Positions 23,176 to 30,547 of a stretch of DNA of 30,898 bases are shown piece after piece. The notes below the pieces were generated by a model. The model was not told the origin of the DNA and ran no database searches. It saw nothing but the letters and a program-made list of their open reading frames with translations. How positions within the stretch are numbered: position 1 is the first letter of the stretch; each line of letters starts with the position of its first letter. Source of the stretch: JBBSUX01 sp038234045 (GTDB lineage: Bacteria; Pseudomonadota; Gammaproteobacteria; Burkholderiales; Burkholderiaceae_C); contig JBBSUX010000005.1 of assembly GCA_038234045.1 (NCBI GenBank), positions 1 to 30,898 on the forward strand. The letters are read 5' to 3'. A program made the translations under genes and the position numbers.

Positions 23176-24357
23176 ATGGACTTGGCATTTACCCCGCAGG
23201 AGCAGACCTTTCGCGAAGAAATCCGCGCCTGGGTCAAGGAAAACCTGCCCGAAGACATTTCGCACAAGGTGCATCACGCGCTCGAACTGACGCGCGACGA
23301 CATGCAGCGCTGGGCCAAGATACTTGGCAAAAAAGGTTGGCTTGGTTATGGCTGGCCGAAGGAATTCGGTGGCCCCGGTTGGACCGCTGTGCAGAAGCAC
23401 CTGTTCGAAGAAGAAACCGCGCTTGCCGGAGCGCCGCGCGTTGTGCCGTTCGGGCCGGTCATGGTGGCACCGGTGATCCAGGCTTTCGGGAATGCCGAAC
23501 AGCAAAAGCGCTTTTTGCCCGGCATTGCGAGCGGTGAAGTCTGGTGGAGCCAGGGTTACAGCGAGCCGGGCTCCGGCTCCGATCTGGCATCCCTGAAAAC
23601 GCGGGCGGTGCGCCAGGGCGACAAGTACATCGTCAACGGCCAGAAAACCTGGACAACGCTCGGCCAATACGGCGACTGGATGTTCAATCTGGTGCGCACC
23701 GGCACCGAAGGAAAGCCCCAGGCCGGCATCAGCTTTTTGCTGCTTGACATGAAGAGCCCCGGCGTCACGGTTCGGCCTATCCGCCTGCTCGACGGCAGCG
23801 TGGAAGTCAACGAGGTGTTCTTCGACAACGTCGAGGTGCCGGCCGAGAACCTGATCGGCGAAGAAAACAAGGGTTGGACCTACGCCAAGCACTTGCTGAG
23901 CCATGAGCGCACCAACATTGCCGACGTGAATCGCGCCAAGCGCGAACTAGAACGTCTCAAGCGCATCGCCAAAGCCGAAGGCATTTGGGACGACATGCGC
24001 TTTCGCGACCAGATCGCCCTGCTCGAGGTGGATGTGGTGGCGCTTGAGATGCTGGTGCTACGCGTGCTTTCGGCCGACAAATCGGGCAAGAACTCGCTCG
24101 ATATCGCAGGCCTTTTGAAGATCCGCGGCAGCGAGCTCCAGCAGCGTTATAGCGAGCTCATGATGCTGGCTGCCGGCCCCTTCGCATTGCCGCTGATCCG
24201 CGAGGCGATGGAAGCCGGCTGGCAGGGCGATTTTCCCGGCGGCATTGTCGACGATGCGCCCTTGGGCTCCACCTACTTCAACATGCGCAAGACCACCATC
24301 TATGGCGGCAGCAACGAAGTACAGCGAAACATCGTCGCTCAAACGGTGCTGGCGTAA
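23176..24357 (+). CDS. acyl-CoA dehydrogenase (pimeloyl-CoA dehydrogenase large-subunit-like)
   Basis: FAD-dependent alpha,beta-dehydrogenation of an acyl-CoA, in the cytoplasm. The 393-residue protein has the N-terminal helical domain (MDLAFTPQEQTFREEIRAWV), the middle beta domain with YSEPGSGSDLASLKT, and the C-terminal helical domain with IYGGSNEVQRNIVAQ. The residue matching the MCAD catalytic Glu (YEGT) is Gly here, so the base must come from elsewhere, as in several long-chain or two-subunit ACADs. GGAG is nine bases before ATG 23176; the frame is open much further upstream but that region is antisense to purN. The next gene encodes a smaller ACAD partner; a two-subunit PimC/PimD-like enzyme is likely. 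The exact acyl chain is unknown. Confidence 0.88.
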   Translation: MDLAFTPQEQTFREEIRAWVKENLPEDISHKVHHALELTRDDMQRWAKILGKKGWLGYGWPKEFGGPGWTAVQKHLFEEETALAGAPRVVPFGPVMVAPVIQAFGNAEQQKRFLPGIASGEVWWSQGYSEPGSGSDLASLKTRAVRQGDKYIVNGQKTWTTLGQYGDWMFNLVRTGTEGKPQAGISFLLLDMKSPGVTVRPIRLLDGSVEVNEVFFDNVEVPAENLIGEENKGWTYAKHLLSHERTNIADVNRAKRELERLKRIAKAEGIWDDMRFRDQIALLEVDVVALEMLVLRVLSADKSGKNSLDIAGLLKIRGSELQQRYSELMMLAAGPFALPLIREAMEAGWQGDFPGGIVDDAPLGSTYFNMRKTTIYGGSNEVQRNIVAQTVLA

Positions 24358-24412
24358 CCAGACGTTTGACGCCGACGATCCTTCGCTCACGCGACTACAT
24401 CGCTCCCCCGCA

Positions 24413-24442
24413 CCCCCTCCAGGAGGGGGCTCTATCAAGAGC
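24413..24442. repeat. GC-rich palindrome plus hairpin between the two dehydrogenase genes
   Basis: CCCCCTCC-A-GGAGGGGG (24413-24429) is a perfect palindrome with one central base, and GCTCT-ATCA-AGAGC (24429-24442) a second hairpin beginning on its last base. They fill most of the 102-base gap. Either a REP-like intergenic element or an mRNA-processing structure; no T run follows, so termination is unlikely. Confidence 0.5.
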
Positions 24443-24459
24443 TTCGCTAGGAATACAAA

Positions 24460-25584
24460 ATGGATTTCGACTTCTCCGACGATCAGGAATCGCTGCGCGA
24501 CGCGGTGCGGCGCTGGGTGGACAAGGGCTACGACTTCGAGCGCCGAAAGAGCATCGTCAAGGATGACGGCGGCTTCTCGCGCGACGCCTACGGTGAACTG
24601 GCCGAGCTGGGGCTGGCGGGTCTGTTTGTGCCCGAAGACCACGGCGGCATGGGTTTCGGCCCGGTCGATGCGATGGTGGTGATGGAAGAGCTCGGCCGTG
24701 GCATCGTGCTGGAGCCCATCGGCCAGACGCTCGCCGTTACCGGCGTGCTGGGTGCCTACGCCGAGGCCGCTGTACAGGAAGCCTGGCTGCCGAAGATCGC
24801 GTCAGGCGAATCTCTCGTCACCCTCGCCTATCTGGAGCGCAAGACGCGCTATCGCCACGACACCTGCGAAACGCGAGCAACCCAAGATACGGGTGGCAAG
24901 GGCCACACGCTGAGCGGCACCAAGAGCGTAGTCGTGGCGGGTGACAAGGCCGACGGCTGGCTGGTGTCCGCCATGCTCGACAACGAGCTGGCTCTTTTCC
25001 TTGTGGAAAAAGGCGCTTCTGGCGCCAGCACCCACGGCTACGGGACGCAGGACGGCAGCCGGGCAGCAGAGCTGATGCTGTCCGATACTCCCGCAACCCT
25101 CGCAGTGACCGATGGCGCTCCTGCCCTGGCGCACGCGCTGGATATCGCCATTGCCGCAGCTTGCGCTGAAGCGGTGGGCATCATGGACAAGGCGGTTGCG
25201 ACCACGGCCGAATACCTGAACACCCGCAAGCAGTTCGGTGTGGTGATCAGCAGCTTTCAGGCATTGCGCCACCGCATGGCCGATCTGAAGATGCAGCTGG
25301 AGCTGGCGCGCTCAATGAGCTACTACGCCACGTTAAAGCTCAATGCTCCGGCCGAGGAACGCAGCCGCGCCATCTCGCGCGCCAAGGTGCAGCTCGGCCA
25401 GTCGATGCGCTTTGTCGGCCAGCAATCGGTTCAGCTGCATGGCGGCATCGGCATGACCGATGAGTACATCGTCAGTCACTATTTCCGCCGCCTGACGCAA
25501 CTCGAAATGAGCTTCGGCGACACGCTCTATCACCTCGGCCAGGTGTCTGAGAACATGACAGAAACAGCTGGCGTTTTTGCCTGA
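24460..25584 (+). CDS. acyl-CoA dehydrogenase (pimeloyl-CoA dehydrogenase small-subunit-like)
   Basis: A 374-residue acyl-CoA dehydrogenase, shorter and more divergent than its neighbour. It keeps N-terminal MDFDFSDDQESLRDAVRRW, LFVPEDHGGMGFG, the FAD-contacting TRKQFG (about residues 255-260) and QLHGGIGMTDEYIVSHYFRRL, but the C-terminal YEGT-type catalytic motif is absent (LEMSFGDTLYHLG instead). Such degenerate partners form heterotetramers with an intact ACAD, as in PimC/PimD and actinobacterial two-subunit FadEs. AGGA is seven bases before the ATG. Expected to work with the gene just upstream. Confidence 0.87.
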   Translation: MDFDFSDDQESLRDAVRRWVDKGYDFERRKSIVKDDGGFSRDAYGELAELGLAGLFVPEDHGGMGFGPVDAMVVMEELGRGIVLEPIGQTLAVTGVLGAYAEAAVQEAWLPKIASGESLVTLAYLERKTRYRHDTCETRATQDTGGKGHTLSGTKSVVVAGDKADGWLVSAMLDNELALFLVEKGASGASTHGYGTQDGSRAAELMLSDTPATLAVTDGAPALAHALDIAIAAACAEAVGIMDKAVATTAEYLNTRKQFGVVISSFQALRHRMADLKMQLELARSMSYYATLKLNAPAEERSRAISRAKVQLGQSMRFVGQQSVQLHGGIGMTDEYIVSHYFRRLTQLEMSFGDTLYHLGQVSENMTETAGVFA

Positions 25585-25630
25585 CGCACGCTGCTCTGCC
25601 GGTGGCTGGCCCAATATGAAACCATGAACC

Positions 25631-25697
25631 AAAAGTGCCGGTAGCGCTTTACCCATAAGCGCAACTAGCTATTTCTTTTGATTTGAAACTACCGGCC
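25631..25697. repeat. dispersed palindromic repeat, copy D (nested inverted repeat)
   Basis: An outer perfect pair GCCGGTAG (25637-25644) / CTACCGGC (25689-25696) encloses an inner pair GCGCTT (25644-25649) / AAGCGC (25657-25662) with a seven-base loop, then ACTAGCTATTTCTTTTGATT. The core matches copy A almost exactly. It fills about a third of the 175-base gap between the small dehydrogenase subunit and the lipase-like gene. Confidence 0.65.
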
Positions 25698-25759
25698 TGG
25701 ATTTTCGAATCAACACTTGTCGGTAGAGTCCCCCACAACTTTCACCAAAGAGGTTTCCG

Positions 25760-27166
25760 ATGACCCGACGTCGCCACGTGATTCTGGGCCTGGCTGGCTC
25801 TGCGCTTTTGCCCTCGGTGTTCATGGCGGGATGCGCAAGCACCATCGGCATGCGCGGGCCGGCGTTTACGCCGCCGGTCATCTTCGTCCACGGCAACGGC
25901 GACAACTCCGGCCTGTGGCAGACGACGATCTGGCGCTTCGAATCCAACGGTTGGCCGGCGGACCGCCTCTTCGCCGGCGACATGCCCTTCCCGCTTGCGC
26001 GCGACGAGGATCAGAAGGCCCAGTCAGGACGCAGCTCCACCCGCGAACAGCGCGACTTTCTCGCCGCCGAGGTCAAACGAGTATTGCTGGAGACGGGCGC
26101 CGACAAATGCGTTTTGATCGGCAATTCGCGCGGCGGTTATGCCATTCGTGATTACATCGCCAATGGCGCCGGCCGCGAGACGGTGAGCCATGTGATCCTG
26201 GGCGGCACCCCGAACCACGGCGTCTGGTCGCTGCCGGGCTACAAGGAGGGCAGCGAGTTCTCCGGCACGGGGCCTTTCCTGACGGCGCTGAACAAGCCTG
26301 AACATCCCGGTGACCCTGAAGCCACTCCCGGCATCCGCTGGCTCACTATCCGTTCTGACAACAATGACAAGTACGCTCAGACCACTGGTGAGTTCATCGG
26401 CTTGGCCGGTAAACCGACAGGGATAACCACAGAGGGTCCGGCGCTGACGGGCGCCACCAACGTCGTTCTGCCGCGCGTAGATCACCGCGAAACAGCGTTC
26501 TCACCCATGGCATTCGATGCCATGTGGCGTTTCCTCACCGGCAGCGCGCCAGCAACCACCGCCGTGATCGCAGAGGTGCATCCGGTTCTGCAGGGCATGG
26601 TCACCGGTCGTGGCGCCTCCAGCATCGACGCCACTTCGGGCAATTTCGTCAACAACCAGCCGCTCGAAGGCGCAAAGCTCGAAATCTGGCAGACCGATCC
26701 TGCCACCGGCGCGCGCATGGGGCGCGAGGCGTTCTCAACGCTGATCGGGCGCGATGGCCACTGGGGGCCATTCACCGCTAACTCCGCTGCCACTTATGAA
26801 TTCGTCGTCAGCGCGCCGGGCTACACCACAACCCATGTCTACCGCAGCGCTCTTCCGCGCAGTACGCGTCATCTGAACTTCAGGCCGGAACGTCTCGCCC
26901 CTGCGCTCCGTTCAGAAGGCGGCGCGGTGGTATTGCTCTCGCGGCCGCGCGGTTACTTCGACCGGCAGCGCGACAGCATCATGTTCGACGGCAGCGCAGT
27001 GGTTCCTGGTGTGCCGCCTACCGGCGCGGGTGTATCGCTCAGCACATTGCGGCTGGCCGACGCACGCACCCGCACCGTGGTTGGGCGCTTTAACGACGAG
27101 CAGATTGCCGGCCAGACTTGGCCCGTTGCTGACGGCAACGTAACGCTGCTCGAACTCACCTATTGA
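25760..27166 (+). CDS. lipoprotein-type alpha/beta hydrolase (lipase/esterase) with beta-sandwich C-terminal domain
   Basis: A 468-residue secreted hydrolase. The N-terminus TRRRHVILGLAGSALLPSVFMAGC combines a basic Tat-like start with a lipobox-like MAGC (lipidated Cys25 predicted). The hydrolase domain (about 35-260) has the oxyanion motif FVHGNGDNSGLW, nucleophile Ser123 in IGNSRGGYA and a candidate catalytic His242 in RVDHRETAFSP. Residues about 270-468 are beta-rich, including VTGRGASS, PLEGAKLEIWQTDP and FEFVV-like strands (YEFVVSAPGY), resembling the C-terminal domain of A. fulgidus AF1763-type lipases. Probable substrate is an acylglycerol or polyester; not determinable. It precedes an acyl-CoA synthetase, so released acids could feed that enzyme. 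Confidence 0.82.
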   Translation: MTRRRHVILGLAGSALLPSVFMAGCASTIGMRGPAFTPPVIFVHGNGDNSGLWQTTIWRFESNGWPADRLFAGDMPFPLARDEDQKAQSGRSSTREQRDFLAAEVKRVLLETGADKCVLIGNSRGGYAIRDYIANGAGRETVSHVILGGTPNHGVWSLPGYKEGSEFSGTGPFLTALNKPEHPGDPEATPGIRWLTIRSDNNDKYAQTTGEFIGLAGKPTGITTEGPALTGATNVVLPRVDHRETAFSPMAFDAMWRFLTGSAPATTAVIAEVHPVLQGMVTGRGASSIDATSGNFVNNQPLEGAKLEIWQTDPATGARMGREAFSTLIGRDGHWGPFTANSAATYEFVVSAPGYTTTHVYRSALPRSTRHLNFRPERLAPALRSEGGAVVLLSRPRGYFDRQRDSIMFDGSAVVPGVPPTGAGVSLSTLRLADARTRTVVGRFNDEQIAGQTWPVADGNVTLLELTY

Positions 27167-27251
27167 CGGCCGAACCCGCGCGCTGATCGACGCAGGCTGA
27201 TGCCGGTGAAGGTGAATTTGCCGCGCCATTGCGACCTGTGGAGACGACAAC

Positions 27252-28904
27252 ATGAGTACGCCAAGCATGTACGAAGCCGGCCTCGAACGGCAAAGCGCCA
27301 ATCATGTTGCGCTGTCGCCCGCGAGCTTCGTCGAGCGAAGCGCTGACGTCTTCGGCGACCTGCCCGCGGTCATTCACGGCGCGCGACGCTACGACTGGCG
27401 AACGGTGCGCGAACGTTCGGCGCGGCTGGCCGCAGCCTTGCGTTCGTTCGGCATCCAGCGCGGCAGTACCGTGAGTGCGATGCTGCCCAACACGCCTGAA
27501 ATGGTCGAGGTGCATTACGCAGTCCCAGGTATCAACGCGGTGCTCAACCCCTTGAATACCCGGCTCGATGCACCCCTGCTGGCCTGGCAACTGAACCACT
27601 GCGAATGCGATGTGCTGATCACCGATCGCGAATTCGCACCGGTGATGGGCGAAGCGTTGCGGCTTCTGCGCGAGGAGCACGGGCGCACACCGGTCGTGAT
27701 CGACGTTTGCGATAGGGAATTCACAGGCCCCGGCGAGCGGCTCGGGGAATACGAATATGAAGCCCTGCTCGCGGCGCACAAACCGCTGGCACGGCTCGAA
27801 GGCCCGCAAGACGAATGGGATGCGATCGCGGTGTCTTACACCTCGGGCACCACTGGCGACCCCAAAGGCGTGGTAACGCATCATCGCGGCGCCTACCTCA
27901 ACGCAGTTTGCAATGCGGCGAGCTGGACCATGCCGCACTTTCCGGTCTATTTGTGGACCTTGCCGATGTTCCATTGCAACGGCTGGTGCTTTCCGTGGAC
28001 GGTGGCAATGCTCGGCGGCACGCACGTTTGCCTGCGCAAAGTCGAAGCCAAAGCCATCCTCGACTCGATGCGGGATCACAAGGTCGATCACTACTGCGCG
28101 GCGCCGATTGTGCACAGCCTCTTGATCGCTGCACCTGCGGCGCTGCGCGAGGGCTTGGGCGGCCCGGTACGCGCCCTGGTCGCGGGCGCGGCGCCTCCGG
28201 CATCGATGATCGAGGGCATGGCGAAAATCGGCTTTGACCTCACGCATGTCTACGGCCTGACCGAGGTCTATGGTCCGGCGTCAGTCGCCGTCAAGCGCGC
28301 CGACTGGGCTGCGCAGGATCTGTCCGAGCAAGCGCGGCTCAATGGCCGGCAAGGCGTGCGCTACATGCTGCAGGAAGGCATGACGGTGATGGACGCTGAA
28401 ACGATGACCGAGTCGCCCGCCGATGGCCAGACCATGGGCGAGATCATGTTCCGCGGCAACATCGTGATGAAGGGCTACCTGAAGAATCCGAAGGCCACAG
28501 CTGCGGCTTTCGAAGGCGGCTGGTTCCACACCGGCGACCTGGGCGTGATCGAGCCCGACCGCTACCTGAAGATTCGCGACCGCAGCAAAGACATCATCAT
28601 CTCGGGCGGTGAGAACATCAGCTCGCTCGAAGTCGAAGATGCGCTGTATCGGCATCCGGCCGTGATCGCTTGCGCGGTGGTCGCGAAGCCGGACGAACGC
28701 TGGGGCGAAACGCCAGTGGCGTTTGTCGAACTCCATGCCCACGGCGCGGCGAGCGCGCAAGACCTGATTGCACATTGCAAATCGCTCCTCGCCGGATACA
28801 AGGTGCCGCGCGAAGTGCGCTTTGAGCCGATTCCTAAAACCGCAACCGGCAAGATCCAGAAATTCGCGTTGCGCCAACGCGCGGCGGAGAACGCAACCAC
28901 ATGA
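27252..28904 (+). CDS. acyl-CoA synthetase (AMP-forming)
   Basis: Activates a carboxylic acid to its CoA thioester via an acyl-adenylate. The 550-residue protein has the P-loop SYTSGTTGDPKGV (195-207), YGLTE (334-338), GWFHTGDLG (423-431) and the A10 motif KTATGKIQKF with catalytic Lys534, the complete ANL set. The region VLNPLNTRLDAPLLAWQL resembles medium/short-chain acyl-CoA ligases including DmdB-type 3-methylmercaptopropionate ligases, but this does not fix the substrate. ATGA overlap with the downstream crotonase-fold gene implies coupling. Confidence 0.92.
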   Translation: MSTPSMYEAGLERQSANHVALSPASFVERSADVFGDLPAVIHGARRYDWRTVRERSARLAAALRSFGIQRGSTVSAMLPNTPEMVEVHYAVPGINAVLNPLNTRLDAPLLAWQLNHCECDVLITDREFAPVMGEALRLLREEHGRTPVVIDVCDREFTGPGERLGEYEYEALLAAHKPLARLEGPQDEWDAIAVSYTSGTTGDPKGVVTHHRGAYLNAVCNAASWTMPHFPVYLWTLPMFHCNGWCFPWTVAMLGGTHVCLRKVEAKAILDSMRDHKVDHYCAAPIVHSLLIAAPAALREGLGGPVRALVAGAAPPASMIEGMAKIGFDLTHVYGLTEVYGPASVAVKRADWAAQDLSEQARLNGRQGVRYMLQEGMTVMDAETMTESPADGQTMGEIMFRGNIVMKGYLKNPKATAAAFEGGWFHTGDLGVIEPDRYLKIRDRSKDIIISGGENISSLEVEDALYRHPAVIACAVVAKPDERWGETPVAFVELHAHGAASAQDLIAHCKSLLAGYKVPREVRFEPIPKTATGKIQKFALRQRAAENATT

Positions 28905-29692
28905 CGGATGCGCCTTTTGTCTTGATTGCCCGCGACGATCGCGGCGTCGTCACGCTGACCTTGAACCGCCCACAGTCCTACAACGCGCTGTCCGAGCAAA
29001 TGATCGACGCGTTGTCGGCCGAACTCGAAGCAGTGGCGCAAGACCAAGGCGCGCGCGCGGTCGTGCTAGCTGGTGCCGGCAAGGCGTTCTGCGCCGGGCA
29101 TGACCTCAAGCAGATGCGCGCAGAGCCCTCCGCCGACTACTACCGCGCACTGTTCGACCGCTGTGGCCGAATGATGCTGGCGGTGCAAAAGCTCGACGTC
29201 CCGGTGATCGCGCGCGTGCACGGCATCGCGACCGCAGCCGGCTGCCAGCTCGTTGCCATCTGCGACCTCGCGGTGGCGGCTAGCGATGCACGCTTTGCGG
29301 TCAGCGGCGTGAACGTTGGCCTTTTCTGCTCGACGCCAAGCGTCACGCTGTCGCGCAATGTGGGTCGCAAGGCCGCATTCGAAATGCTGGTGACAGGCGA
29401 GTTCATCGGCGCCGAGGAGGCGCGTGCGAAAGGCCTTGTCAATCGCGTCGCATCACCCGACCAACTCGACGCCGAAGTCGAAGCGCTGGTCGCGAGCATC
29501 GTTGCCAAACCCAAGCTTGCACTCGCGATGGGCAAGCAGTTGTTCTATCGCCAGCTGGAGGTCGGCATCGAAGCCGCGCTGGCCGACGCCAGCCAGACCA
29601 TGGCCTGCAACATGATGGATGAAAGCGCGCTAGAAGGCGTGCAGGCCTTCATCGAGAAGCGACCAGCGACTTGGGCGCAAAGACCAAGTTAG
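28901..29692 (+). CDS. enoyl-CoA hydratase/isomerase (crotonase) family protein
   Basis: A 263-residue crotonase-fold protein with NRPQSYNALS and the oxyanion-hole region AFCAGHDLKQM. Classical hydratases carry two catalytic glutamates (GGGCEL and QPEI motifs); here the first site reads AAGCQL (Gln116) and the second VSGVNVGL (Gly136), so both are absent. This is the pattern I associate with the ECHDC3-like subfamily, whose chemistry is unclear. It overlaps the stop of the synthetase (ATGA), so the two are translationally coupled. A classical hydratase activity should not be assumed. Confidence 0.88.
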   Translation: MTDAPFVLIARDDRGVVTLTLNRPQSYNALSEQMIDALSAELEAVAQDQGARAVVLAGAGKAFCAGHDLKQMRAEPSADYYRALFDRCGRMMLAVQKLDVPVIARVHGIATAAGCQLVAICDLAVAASDARFAVSGVNVGLFCSTPSVTLSRNVGRKAAFEMLVTGEFIGAEEARAKGLVNRVASPDQLDAEVEALVASIVAKPKLALAMGKQLFYRQLEVGIEAALADASQTMACNMMDESALEGVQAFIEKRPATWAQRPS

Positions 29693-29718
29693 ATTTCGCT
29701 CTTGAACGCGGCGATCCG

Positions 29719-30276
29719 TCAGCCGTGCAGCCGCGACCCCTTCGGCAAATGCACCATCAAAAACTCCATCTGGTCCGCCAGAATCCGGCGGTTGCGCAGG
29801 ATGAAGTCTTCCCACAGGCTCGGCACGTAGGGCGCATAGAGCAGCGGCATGTTCGCCTCCTCGGGCGTGCGGTGGCTCTTGCGGTGGTTGCACGGCCGGC
29901 AGGCGGTGACAACGTTCATCCAGGTGTCCACGCCCTTCTGAGCAAACGGAACGATATGTTCCCGCGTGAGCTCGACCTCATGGAACAAGTCGCCGCAATA
30001 GGCGCAGACATTGCGGTCCCGCGTGATGAGTTTGCCGTTGGTGAGACCCGGCCGCATCTCGAAGGGGTTGATACGCGGAACACCGCGCGTGCCGATGATG
30101 CTGTTGACCGTGATGATCGACTGCTCGCCGGTGATGGCGTTGGTGCCGCCGCGAAAGACTGCTATCTGGCCGCCTGATTCCCAGCGCACTTCGTCAGCCG
30201 CATAGTGGATCACCGCCTGCTCTAGGCTGATCCAGGACTGGGGCAGTCCTTGGGCCGACAATTTCAAAACCTTCAC
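29719..30276 (-). CDS. HNH endonuclease family protein
   Basis: A 185-residue nuclease-fold protein. The HNH core is VCAYCGDLFHEVELTREHI (CxxC, then His), VVTACRPCNHRKSHRTPEE (CxxC and the Asn/His), a zinc-stabilised beta-beta-alpha metal motif. The GTG start at 30276 is preferred because AGGAG stands seven bases upstream; an in-frame TTG at 30294 would add six residues. Stand-alone HNH proteins like this are common in Burkholderiales genomes, but no phage, toxin or restriction partner gene is adjacent. Function unknown; convergent with the crotonase gene. Confidence 0.85.
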   Translation of the reverse strand: MKVLKLSAQGLPQSWISLEQAVIHYAADEVRWESGGQIAVFRGGTNAITGEQSIITVNSIIGTRGVPRINPFEMRPGLTNGKLITRDRNVCAYCGDLFHEVELTREHIVPFAQKGVDTWMNVVTACRPCNHRKSHRTPEEANMPLLYAPYVPSLWEDFILRNRRILADQMEFLMVHLPKGSRLHG

Positions 30277-30463
30277 GACTCGGCTCCTCGTCAAAGCCGG
30301 CGGTGCACCTGAAAAGGTAGCGCTGCCAGCACGTCAATGGAATGCTCGGACGGTCGCGCCACTTGCCAGGCGGCGTGAACGGTAGCCCACAATATACCGC
30401 TTGTGTGATGATTTCGTGTCGTGACGCACATTCCGCCTGCGCAACGTGCTATTAAAACGGGTG

Positions 30464-30475
30464 CACTGTACAGTG
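30464..30475. promoter_or_regulatory. 12-bp palindrome upstream of ribF
   Basis: CACTGTACAGTG is a perfect palindrome about 73 bases before the ribF ATG and 188 bases before the HNH gene. It resembles a protein-binding operator; the spacing is too short for a classical LexA box. The rest of this 271-base divergent gap shows no further clear signal. Confidence 0.35.
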
Positions 30476-30547
30476 AATGCAAGCCCGGCCGCACCCGCTA
30501 GCAACGGTAACCGCCACGGGCACTTTCGTGCGGGACAATGCACGGTC

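Noticed and set aside
27156..28247. Minus-strand open frame of 363 codons across the acyl-CoA synthetase
   Set aside because: Shadow of the ANL-family gene; no domain and no ribosome-binding site considered convincing.
27252..29692. DmdB/DmdD-type methylmercaptopropionate pathway
   Set aside because: The ligase resembles DmdB only at family level, the crotonase lacks the usual glutamates and no DmdA gene is present in the window.
29719..30276. HNH gene as part of a defence or restriction island
   Set aside because: It has no methylase, helicase, toxin or phage-like partner; the neighbours are housekeeping or metabolic genes.
30464..30475. LexA/SOS box upstream of ribF
   Set aside because: The CTG and CAG halves are separated by only two bases, not the ten of the enterobacterial box.
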